Assembly (NCBI RefSeq): GCF_006440675.2
Contig: NZ_CP083951.1
Location: 2,513,501 to 2,577,500 of the forward strand
DNA length: 64,000 nt
Direction of reading: 5' to 3'
Origin: Mesorhizobium sp. B2-8-5
Lineage (GTDB): Bacteria > Pseudomonadota > Alphaproteobacteria > Rhizobiales > Rhizobiaceae
Shown: positions 54,786 to 62,028 of the stretch, piece after piece
Position numbering within the stretch: the first letter of the stretch is position 1
How the letters are laid out: each line of letters starts with the position of its first letter
The notes under the pieces: generated by a model
What the model saw: only the letters and a program-made list of their open reading frames with translations
Databases searched by the model: none
What the model was told of the DNA's origin: nothing
Program-made: the position numbers and the translations under genes

Positions 54786-54857
54786 GCCCGGGCGACTTTT
54801 GGAGCCTGGGCGATTTTTTTGAAGCCGGGGCGACTTTTCCGGGCCTGGGCACGATCC
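54786..54857. repeat. Imperfect 18-20 bp direct repeats, 3.5 copies
   Basis: Units begin GCCCGGGCGA, GCCTGGGCGA and GCCGGGGCGA, each followed by a T-tract, and end in a partial CCTGGGCACG. They lie in the 271-bp gap between BA14K and the first cold-shock gene. There is no gene here. Confidence 0.7.
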
Positions 54858-54915
54858 ATTCCGGGCGGGAGCGGTCCCGCCTGAAAGGCCTCCGTCGGAT
54901 CCGTCGTGGGCCGGC

Positions 54916-55128
54916 TTAGCCGATCGACAGATTGACGGCCTTCGGACCCTTGCCGCGCTTGTCCGGCTCGGTGTCGAATGTCACTTTCTGCCCATCCTCA
55001 AGACCGGGAAGGCCCGACGCCTGCACAGCCGAGATATGGACGAAGACATCCTTCGCGCCATCATCGGGCGTGATGAAGCCGAAGCCCTTGGCATGGTTGA
55101 AGAATTTGACGGTGCCGGTCTGCGGCAT
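54916..55128 (-). CDS. Cold-shock protein (CspA family) 1
   Basis: A 70-residue OB-fold RNA chaperone: [20 protein letters not shown] (RNP1-like) and [14 protein letters not shown] (RNP2). It lies 238 bp downstream of a close paralogue in the same orientation. AAGGAG precedes ATG 55128. It would bind single-stranded RNA or DNA and melt structures at low temperature. A terminator for the upstream paralogue separates the two, so each has its own promoter and leader. Confidence 0.94.
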   Translation of the reverse strand: MPQTGTVKFFNHAKGFGFITPDDGAKDVFVHISAVQASGLPGLEDGQKVTFDTEPDKRGKGPKAVNLSIG

Positions 55129-55254
55129 GGGAAACTCCTTTGATCCCATCAAGTCAAGTCTCGGGCCGGCAAACTGCCCGAGAGGAAATTTGTCCTTTAT
55201 TTTAGCGCTATCGGCAAGAGAAAGTTTTCGCCTGCCGATCCAAGCATTTGCGCG

Positions 55255-55285
55255 CAAAAAAGGCGCGACCGTCTCGGTCGCGCCT
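55255..55285 (-). terminator. Terminator of cold-shock gene 2
   Basis: 10-bp perfect stem AGGCGCGACC / GGTCGCGCCT, followed on the minus strand by TTTTTT. Confidence 0.9.
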
Positions 55286-55366
55286 TCGCAATTTCAGGCC
55301 TGTGCAGAAGCCGGTTCATGATCCTGCCGCACCATTGCATCCGCAAGGATAAGGCTGTTGCGGGGA

Positions 55367-55579
55367 TCAGGCGGCGCGCAGGTTGACCGCCTTCGGGCCC
55401 TTGCCCATGCGGTCCGGCTCGACGTCGAAGGTGACCTTCTGACCGTCGACCAGCGTGCGCAGGCCTGAGGCCTCGATCGCGGAAATGTGGACGAACACGT
55501 CCTTGGCGCCACCATCCGGCGTGATGAAGCCGAAGCCTTTGGTGGCATTGAAGAACTTTACGGTACCGGTCTGGGCCAT
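55367..55579 (-). CDS. Cold-shock protein (CspA family) 2
   Basis: A 70-residue CspA-type protein ([34 protein letters not shown]), about 80% identical to the protein encoded at 54916. AAGGAG lies upstream of ATG 55579. A long upstream region (over 400 bp to the next gene) could give the structured leader typical of cold-shock mRNAs. A strong terminator follows at 55255-55285. Confidence 0.94.
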   Translation of the reverse strand: MAQTGTVKFFNATKGFGFITPDGGAKDVFVHISAIEASGLRTLVDGQKVTFDVEPDRMGKGPKAVNLRAA

Positions 55580-56028
55580 TGGGGAAACTCCTTCACCCGT
55601 GTCAGTCTTGTGGTTCGCCCGCTGCCTCGCGCCTCGGGCAAATCCCGGTGGTTGCTTCGGCGGTCATGCATTCGCGCATGGTCAAACCCCCCGCCGAAAA
55701 ACGGGGTTGTCAGAGATTCACACTTGTCGGGGAAAGGTCGTCCAAAACGTTCCGCTCTCCGGGTCGCAAATGCCCGAACATGATTTTTATTACACGGAAA
55801 CGTGATGCTTGCAAGACGACGCTCGCGGGCGGCCCGCGGCGCGTCCAACGCTGGGGCCTCGATAGACCCGGCCTCATCACCGGTCATCGGCCAGAGACGG
55901 GCCAAGCATGGGCCAGAATGAGGGTAGCGACCATGGGTCGTGCGCTCCACAAACGATGGTTGCGTTTACCGCGCGGGATGCGAGGATATCGCGAGCCGGC
56001 ATCACGCGTCGGGATGGAGGAGGGACAT
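55580..56028. other. Divergent gap between cold-shock gene 2 and the Kazal lipoprotein
   Basis: 449 bp. It holds the csp leader/promoter, with a CCCCGCCGAAAAACGGGG-type hairpin near 55685-55706, and the promoter of the Kazal gene. No convincing gene is seen. Confidence 0.5.
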
Positions 56029-56430
56029 ATGCGGTTTCTTGCGGTCTGGCGGCAGGGCGTCGTCATTTTCATGCTGTCCGCGCTGCTGGCAGCCTGTACC
56101 GTCGTCGTCGACGATGGGCCGCGCCCGCGGCCGCCCCGGCCACATCCGCAGCTCTGCACCATGCAATACGAACCGGTCTGCGCGCGGCGCGGCGGCGACC
56201 GCCAGACCTTCGCCAATGCCTGCCTGGCCGAAAGGGAAGGCTACCGCATCGTGCGCGACGGTCCTTGCCGCGATGGTGGTGGTGGAGGCGGTGGCGGCGG
56301 GGAGCAGACATTCTGCACGCGCGAATACGCGCCGGTCTGCGCCAGGCGACATGGGCAAGTGCGCACCTTCCCGAACGCATGCGAGGCCCGCGCGGCGGAC
56401 TATCGCATCGTCGGCGACGGGCCGTGCTGA
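56029..56430 (+). CDS. Lipoprotein with two Kazal-type protease inhibitor domains
   Basis: A 133-residue protein with a lipoprotein signal (VVIFMLSALLAAC, Cys near residue 23) and a Pro/Arg-rich spacer. The first Kazal-like domain has YEPVCARRGG, FANACLAERE and RIVRDGPC. A linker of nine glycines leads to the second domain (YAPVCARRHG, FPNACEARAA, RIVGDGPC). Each domain has four Cys, fewer than classical Kazal domains. ATG 56029 has GGAGGAGGG seven bases upstream. It may inhibit serine proteases in the periplasm or at the surface. Confidence 0.85.
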   Translation: MRFLAVWRQGVVIFMLSALLAACTVVVDDGPRPRPPRPHPQLCTMQYEPVCARRGGDRQTFANACLAEREGYRIVRDGPCRDGGGGGGGGGEQTFCTREYAPVCARRHGQVRTFPNACEARAADYRIVGDGPC

Positions 56431-56622
56431 GAAAACCGCGGTGTCCATCCGCGCAAATGGACACCGCGACGCGCGCTGACGCTTTGTCTTGAATCTCTTG
56501 CCCGCATGGCTTAGGTCCGGCGGACCAACAAATACGGCAGGTTTCCCATTAGCAAAGATCACAGAAGAGCGGCAAACGCCGGCGGCAGGCCAGGTGGCTC
56601 GGCCAGCCCGCTCGACCCGTAT

Positions 56623-58257
56623 GTGCAAAAGGCGCTGCAACTGCATCAGGCGGGGCGCCGCCAGGAGGCCGAGGCGCTCTACCGGCAGGTCCTGGGGCAG
56701 CAGCCGAACCATGCCGCCGCGCTGCATTTCCTCGGATTGCTGCTGCACCAGACCGGCAGGAGCGAGGAAGGGCTCGATCTCATCGAGCAGTCGGTGACGC
56801 TGCAACCCGAGAATGCCGACTTCCTCAACAATATGGGCACGGTCATGCGTGACCTCGGGCGCGTCGCCGCCGCGATCGATTTCTTCCGCGGCGCGGTCGA
56901 TATCCGGCCCGACCAACTGGCCGCGCGCGACAATCTCGGTTCGTCGTTGACGCAACTCGGGCAGTTCGACGCCGCCGAGGAGATCTATCGCGGCACGATC
57001 GGCCGCAATCCGTTCCATGTCCGCGCGCGTGTCGGTCTCGCCGAAACGCTGCAGGAAGCCGGGCGGTTGGACGAGGCGATCAAGCTGTTCCGCGAGGCGC
57101 TGTCGATCCGGCCGAAGGACGCCGAGCTGCTCTACGGGCTGGGCGTCGCGATGATGGAGAAGGGCAAGCTCGACGAGGCAACCGATCTCGCCCGCCAGGC
57201 GCTGGCGATCGCCCCGAACATGGCCAGGGCCTGGCTACTGCTCACGCAGGTCAAGCGCCAGACCGAGCGCGACAAGGAGCTTTCCGGCATGGAGGCCGAG
57301 CACGCCAAGGCGCCGCAGGGCAGCCTGGCGCGCATGCAGCTCTCCTTCGGCCTGGGCAAGGTCAATGACGACCTCAAGGACTATGGCCGCGCTTTCGACT
57401 ATTTCGCCGAGGGCAATGCCATCCGCCACAAGGCGATCGACTACGATCCCGCGCGCACGCGCGGCGAATTCGAGGCGATGAAGGCGGCCTTCGACACAGC
57501 CTTTTTCGAAAAGCACAAGCCAAGCGGCATTTCCGACGACACGCCGATCTTCGTCGTCGGCATGCCGCGTTCCGGCACCACGCTGGTCGAGCAGATCATC
57601 GCCAGCCACCCACAGGTCCTTGGCGCCGGCGAGTTGAACATCCTGAAGACGGCCGTCGGCAAGCAGTTTCCGATGAACATGCCGGGCGGCTTCCCGGCCG
57701 GTATCGCCGACATGCCCGGCAAGGCGTTCGCCGAAGCCGGCCAGGCCTATCTCGACATGCTGCATAGCCGCTATCCGGGGTACCGCCATGTCACCGACAA
57801 GATGCCGGGCAACTTCCTTCTGGTCGGCTTCCTGCACATGATGCTGCCGAAGGCCAAGATCGTCCATTGCGCGCGCGACGCGGCGGCGACGTGCCTGTCG
57901 ATCTTCAAGGTGCATTTCCGCGGCGACAGCCATCGCTACGGCTATGATCTCGGCGAGCTCGCCGATTTCCACAACCTCTACACCGACATCATGGCGCATT
58001 GGCACAAGGTGCTGCCGGGCGTCGTGCACGATGTGCGCTACGAGGATTTCGTCGCCGACCAGGAAGGGCAGACGCGGGCGCTGATGGCGTATCTCGGCCT
58101 GCCCTGGGACGACAAGGTCCTGTCGTTCCACGAGACGGACCGGCCGGTGCGTACCGCATCGGCGGCGCAGGTGCGCCAGCCGATGTATCAGGGCTCGGTC
58201 GATCTGTGGAAGCGGTATGGGGACCGGCTGAAGCCGCTGCTGGATAAGCTAGCATAG
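56623..58257 (+). CDS. TPR-repeat sulfotransferase family protein
   Basis: A 544-residue protein. The N-terminal half has about six tetratricopeptide repeats (ALQLHQAGRRQEAEALYRQV and following). The C-terminal half is a sulfotransferase domain with the PAPS loop GMPRSGTTLVEQIIASHP, 3'-phosphate region CARDAAATCLSIFK and VRYEDFVAD. It would sulfate a protein or glycan. The start is uncertain: GTG 56623 has no ribosome site, and the frame continues upstream to an ATT at 56548 with GCAGG before it. No signal peptide is seen. No sulfate-activation genes adjoin. Confidence 0.87.
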   Translation: MQKALQLHQAGRRQEAEALYRQVLGQQPNHAAALHFLGLLLHQTGRSEEGLDLIEQSVTLQPENADFLNNMGTVMRDLGRVAAAIDFFRGAVDIRPDQLAARDNLGSSLTQLGQFDAAEEIYRGTIGRNPFHVRARVGLAETLQEAGRLDEAIKLFREALSIRPKDAELLYGLGVAMMEKGKLDEATDLARQALAIAPNMARAWLLLTQVKRQTERDKELSGMEAEHAKAPQGSLARMQLSFGLGKVNDDLKDYGRAFDYFAEGNAIRHKAIDYDPARTRGEFEAMKAAFDTAFFEKHKPSGISDDTPIFVVGMPRSGTTLVEQIIASHPQVLGAGELNILKTAVGKQFPMNMPGGFPAGIADMPGKAFAEAGQAYLDMLHSRYPGYRHVTDKMPGNFLLVGFLHMMLPKAKIVHCARDAAATCLSIFKVHFRGDSHRYGYDLGELADFHNLYTDIMAHWHKVLPGVVHDVRYEDFVADQEGQTRALMAYLGLPWDDKVLSFHETDRPVRTASAAQVRQPMYQGSVDLWKRYGDRLKPLLDKLA

Positions 58258-58312
58258 CAGGGCGAAGCCTCTCGGCTTCGTCATAGGATGACGAAGCGAA
58301 GGGCCGAGTTCT

Positions 58313-58666
58313 TCAAAGCTCCACGAACGGCTGGAAGCCGCCGAAGATCATGCGCTTGCCGTCGAACGGCATGGCAGACCAGTCCATCTTGAGGCGCTCG
58401 TCGGCCATCACCTTGGCCATGACCGCGTCGCGGCTCTGTCTGGACTCGTAGACGACCCAGGCGAAGATGACGATCTCCTCGTCCTTCGCCTGCACGGCGC
58501 GCGGGAACGATGTCAGCTCGCCATAGGGCACGTCGTCGCCGACGCATTCGACGTAGGAGAGCGCGCCATGCTCCTTCCAGACGGCGCCGGCGTTCGCAGC
58601 CATTTTCTTGTACGCATCGAGATTTGCCTTCGGCACGGCGAGCACGAAGCCATCGACATAGGACAT
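58313..58666 (-). CDS. DUF1428 domain-containing protein
   Basis: A 117-residue protein of the DUF1428 family (dimeric alpha/beta ferredoxin-like fold): MSYVDGFVLAVPKANLDAYK at the start, then ARVV-like beta strands and a C-terminal MPFDGKRMIFGGFQPFVEL. GAGGAG lies upstream of ATG 58666. It is a common small protein next to VOC-family genes, as here, but its activity is not known. Confidence 0.92.
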   Translation of the reverse strand: MSYVDGFVLAVPKANLDAYKKMAANAGAVWKEHGALSYVECVGDDVPYGELTSFPRAVQAKDEEIVIFAWVVYESRQSRDAVMAKVMADERLKMDWSAMPFDGKRMIFGGFQPFVEL

Positions 58667-58774
58667 GGTGGACTCCTCTTTGCTGAAATCAGGCGCCGGG
58701 CCGGCGGGGGGGCGACCCGGCGCGAGTGAGCGCGACATGCCCGCCATTGGCGGGCGCCGCTGCTCGCCAGGAAA

Positions 58775-59191
58775 TCACTTCACCGGCGCGTTCATCGCCC
58801 AGGCGACGCCGAAGGGGTCTTTCACCTGGCCCCAGCGGTCGCCCCAGAACATCACCTGCAGCGGGGTGACGACTTCGCAGCCGGCATCGACCGCGCGCTT
58901 CCACCAGGCATCGATATCGTCGCCGCCGAGATGGAGCTGCAGCGTGTAGCCCTGCGCCGCCTGGTGCGGATGGCCGTGCTCGGGATAGGCATCGCCCAGC
59001 ATCAGCGTCGAGCCGTTGACGTAGAGATGGATGTGCATGGTGCGGCCCCTGTCGTCCGGCGGATAGGCGAACACTTCCTCCGCGCCGAAAGCCTTCTTGT
59101 AGAATTCGGCGGCCTTGATGGCGCCGTCGACCTGCAGGTAGGGGGTCAATCCGCCAAGGACCTTGGCGCGGGGCGGGGTCTGGTCGTTCAT
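58775..59191 (-). CDS. VOC family protein (PhnB/glyoxalase-like)
   Basis: A 138-residue single-chain VOC fold: GLTPYLQVDGAIKAAEFYKK at the N-terminus and a C-terminal metal-face motif FWGDRWGQVKDPFGVAWAM. Members include PhnB-like proteins, bleomycin-resistance proteins and glyoxalases; metal ligands are not certain here. ATG 59191 begins MNDQTPPRAK. It is upstream of the DUF1428 gene on the same strand by 108 bp. Confidence 0.9.
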   Translation of the reverse strand: MNDQTPPRAKVLGGLTPYLQVDGAIKAAEFYKKAFGAEEVFAYPPDDRGRTMHIHLYVNGSTLMLGDAYPEHGHPHQAAQGYTLQLHLGGDDIDAWWKRAVDAGCEVVTPLQVMFWGDRWGQVKDPFGVAWAMNAPVK

Positions 59192-59336
59192 TCTCGTGTT
59201 CCTCTTCACGGGGTTGATCTGGCCACCCAAGGACGGACGAACCGGCGGCGATCCTACATGCCTCTCGAAAATTTCTTAAAGGGCCGGTTCCCGGCAGCCG
59301 GGGCGACCGGAGAACAATCGCATTGGATATGCCATT

Positions 59337-59519
59337 TTATATGACCTTCGCCGAGAAGGTGGCGGCACGGCGGCTTTCCCGCGTTTCGAAAATCTCCGGA
59401 AAGCCGATGTCCTTGCGCAACTCGGCGGGCAGCGAAAGCAGGATGCGCTCGCTGCGATGACGGGCACGCGCCGCGGCATACCGGTTGGCGAGGCGGCCGA
59501 TGGATGACAGTACCGACAT
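59337..59519 (-). CDS. DUF1127-like small protein
   Basis: A 60-residue basic protein (MSVLSSIGRLANRYAAARAR, ELRKDIGFPEIFE). The RKDIGFP-like segment is the DUF1127 (YjiS) signature. Short DUF1127 proteins in rhizobia affect RNA turnover, phosphate or cell-envelope phenotypes and may bind RNA. There are no membrane segments. It lies between the VOC and SnoaL-like genes in the same orientation. Confidence 0.8.
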   Translation of the reverse strand: MSVLSSIGRLANRYAAARARHRSERILLSLPAELRKDIGFPEIFETRESRRAATFSAKVI

Positions 59520-59611
59520 ATTGGTTCTCCCTGGTTGATGCCGGCATCACCGTGTCGGCATCCCAAGGACGAGGCGGCAACAGGCGATCCGACAGATCGC
59601 CTCAATCTTTT

Positions 59612-60001
59612 TCAGAACACCGACGCCGCCAGCGCGGTGTCGTAATATTCCACCATCTCGATGATCTCGCCGTCGCGCACCGTCCAGAAATTGGCGGTGC
59701 GCATGATGAACTCCTCGCCGGTGGCGCGGCGTGTCATGTAGATCTCGACCTGCGCGGCGACCTTGTCGCCGCCGTCGATGATCTCGACCGGGACGAAGTG
59801 CCGGTATTCGAAGTCATCGTCGAGCGCCAGGAGCCTGGCGAGGAATTCCTGCTTGCCGTGCGCGGTGCCGGCATGACGCGATTGCCGGGGATCGGCAATC
59901 CAGCGGAATACGACATCCTCGGCGCAATGGGCGAGGGCGCCCTCGATGTCGCGGTCCGCATAGGCTTTGTAGAGATTGCTGACGATTTCCACTGCACGCA
60001 T
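59612..60001 (-). CDS. SnoaL-like/nuclear transport factor 2 family protein
   Basis: A 129-residue NTF2-fold protein (VEIVSNLYKAYADRDIEGAL; HGKQEFLARLLALDDDFEYR; EEFIMRTANFWTVRDGEIIE). Such cone-shaped proteins include ketosteroid isomerase-like enzymes and polyketide cyclases, but most small ones have no known substrate. ATG 60001 begins MRAVEIVSN. It is downstream of the ABC-F gene on the same strand after a terminator. Confidence 0.9.
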   Translation of the reverse strand: MRAVEIVSNLYKAYADRDIEGALAHCAEDVVFRWIADPRQSRHAGTAHGKQEFLARLLALDDDFEYRHFVPVEIIDGGDKVAAQVEIYMTRRATGEEFIMRTANFWTVRDGEIIEMVEYYDTALAASVF

Positions 60002-60063
60002 GGCCCGTTCCCTCCATGGCTGAGCAATTCAAGATGCTCCTTTTTTAGCAGATGGAAAAGTAT

Positions 60064-60120
60064 TGCCGGGCCGGCAGCAAAGCCTGCCGGGCCGGCGTTG
60101 CTTCGAATGCTGGCCCGGCA
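60064..60120 (-). terminator. Hairpin after the ABC-F gene
   Basis: Long GC-rich arms TGCCGGGCCGGCA (60064-60076) and TGCTGGCCCGGCA (60108-60120), with a further inner GC-rich arm, followed on the minus strand by ACTTTTCC. Probable terminator. Confidence 0.65.
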
Positions 60121-60133
60121 GATGTATCGTTTC

Positions 60134-61660
60134 TCAGTTCGGCGTTTCGGCGACGGAGCGGAAGAACGCTTCCGGGTCGTCGACTTCGGTCAGCCGCCGC
60201 CTGTCGATCAGCCAGAAGCGGTTGCCGACGGCGCGGATGAAGGAGCGGTCATGCGAGGCAAGCAGGCAGCTCGCCTGATGCTTCAGCAATTCGTCCTCCA
60301 ACGTTTCCTGACCGTCGATGTCGAGGTGGTTGGTCGGCTCGTCGAGCAGATAGAAATTGGGATGGATGAGCCGCAGTGCCAGCATCATCAGTCTCGACCT
60401 CTGTCCGCCGGACAGAAGTCCGATCTTCCGCTCCTGCATTTCGATGGCGATGCCGGCGCCGGCGAGCAGAGAACGGGCGCGCTGCTCGCCGACATCGAAG
60501 CGGCGCGAGAGCATCGCCAGCGGCGTGTCGTCGCCATCGATGCCCGACAACGCCTGATCGCTGTAGCCGAGCGCGGTCGAGGGCGTCACCTTGACGTTCG
60601 CGACCGAACCTGGCTCGGCGACGGCGTCGCGGATCATCGCGATGAAGCGCGTCTTGCCGACGCCGTTTCGGCCGAGCAGCACGATGCGATCGTCTTGGCA
60701 GATATGGCGCTTGCCGGACCTGAACAGCAGCGTGCCGTCAGGGGTTTCGACCGCCGCGTCCTCGAGCGTGATCAGCACCTTGGCGTGGGTGCCGCGGTTG
60801 GCGAGCCGGATTGCGCCGGCCGAGCGTTCGCGGTGAGCCGCCACCGCCGCATCTTCCAGCTTCTCCGCCCGCTCCTTGAGCTGCCTGGTCTTCACCGTCA
60901 AAAGGTCGCTGCCGGAATTGATGCCGATATTGTTCAGCTTGGCGGCCTGCTTGCGCAGCTGCTGGGCGGTTTTCATATCGCGCTCGAACTTCCGCGCCGT
61001 CGCCGCATCGACCTCGTCGAGGGCCTGCCTGGCGCGCGAATACGGCAAGGCGAACACCGGTGACTCCTCCGGACGCAGGAACAGTGTGCGGTTGGTGGTG
61101 GCGTCGAGGAAGGCGCGGTCGTGGCTGGCGATAATCACCGGCACCTCGCGGGGCAACGCGTTGAGCCATGTCTCGAGTTGGCTGATCCTGGCAAGGTCGA
61201 GATGATTGGTTGGCTCGTCGAGCAGGAGCACGTCCGGATCGGTGACCCAGACGCGCGCGATCAGCGCCAGCCGCTGCCAGCCGCCGCTCAGGGCGCGCAT
61301 TCTCCGCTCGCGCATGTCCTCCGACACGTCGAGCGAATCCAGCACCACGTCAACGCGCCAGAGCTCGCTGTCGCGCTGTTCGGGCGGCAAAGCATTGGCG
61401 ACGACGTCATGGAAGCTGCGGTCGAGCAGCGCGTCGGGGACGGCTTGCTCGACATGGCCGACGCGCAAGCCGCGCGAGCGGGTGATGTCGCCGGTGGTGG
61501 CTTCGAATTCGCCGGCCAGGCATTTGAGCAAAGTGGATTTGCCACGGCCATTGGCCGCGACGATGCCGAGCCGGTCGCCGGCGCCGATGATGAGGTCGAG
61601 ATTGGAAAAAAGCGGCGCACTCATGGTGACGCCGAGGGATTTGAGGCTGATCAGGGCCAT
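60134..61660 (-). CDS. ABC-F family ATPase
   Basis: A 508-residue protein with two ABC domains and no membrane segments, joined by a charged helical linker (RKFERDMKTAQQLRKQAAKL). Domain 1: Walker A AANGRGKSTLL (the first Gly of the motif is Ala), signature LSGGWQR, Walker B LLLDEPTNHLD. Domain 2: GRNGVGKT, LSGGQRSR, YLLDEPTNHLD. ABC-F proteins act on the ribosome; some confer antibiotic resistance, others are housekeeping. Which one applies here is not clear. ATG 61660 starts MALISLKSLG. Confidence 0.92.
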   Translation of the reverse strand: MALISLKSLGVTMSAPLFSNLDLIIGAGDRLGIVAANGRGKSTLLKCLAGEFEATTGDITRSRGLRVGHVEQAVPDALLDRSFHDVVANALPPEQRDSELWRVDVVLDSLDVSEDMRERRMRALSGGWQRLALIARVWVTDPDVLLLDEPTNHLDLARISQLETWLNALPREVPVIIASHDRAFLDATTNRTLFLRPEESPVFALPYSRARQALDEVDAATARKFERDMKTAQQLRKQAAKLNNIGINSGSDLLTVKTRQLKERAEKLEDAAVAAHRERSAGAIRLANRGTHAKVLITLEDAAVETPDGTLLFRSGKRHICQDDRIVLLGRNGVGKTRFIAMIRDAVAEPGSVANVKVTPSTALGYSDQALSGIDGDDTPLAMLSRRFDVGEQRARSLLAGAGIAIEMQERKIGLLSGGQRSRLMMLALRLIHPNFYLLDEPTNHLDIDGQETLEDELLKHQASCLLASHDRSFIRAVGNRFWLIDRRRLTEVDDPEAFFRSVAETPN

Positions 61661-62028
61661 GTCGATATCTCTGGTCTTGCCGACACTTCGTTGGAGCATG
61701 ATCTTTCCCGAAAAACGGTTCCCACTTTTCGGGATCATGCTCTAGCGGCTCAATGCACCTAGACGGTGCGCCGGCGGGCCATCAGGCCAGGTTCAGCGAC
61801 ACCACGAAGGGCAGACCAAAAATCGAAGCGGGAAAACCCGGACCGTCCTGGTCAGCCCTGCAAGCAAGCTCGCAGGGCACAAATCGGGCCACGCTGACGA
61901 TGGTGATAGTAGTTCACGCAGCCCTCCTTTCCAGATGTTCGAGTATGCTAAGCGACTACATCAAAGGCGAGGGTGAGGGCAAGTGGGCCCGCACTTTCTT
62001 TCTCCCACACGGGGAGAAGGAAAAGGCG
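61661..62028. other. Gap between ABC-F and uvrB
   Basis: 368 bp. It contains the palindrome at 61694-61742 and an imperfect TTCTCCCACACGGGGAGAA-type hairpin near 62001-62019. The rest holds no gene I can support. Confidence 0.5.
61694..61742 (+). repeat. Palindromic repeat, GAGCATGAT stem type
   Basis: Arms GAGCATGATC / GATCATGCTC around the core CCGAAAAACGGTTCCCACTT, just upstream of the ABC-F gene. It is followed by CTCAATGCACC, the end sequence of the 13134-13300 element. Confidence 0.85.

Noticed and set aside
58258..58312. Small RNA or terminator after the sulfotransferase gene
   Set aside because: A weak GAAGCC/GGCTTC hairpin without a T-run; too little to call.
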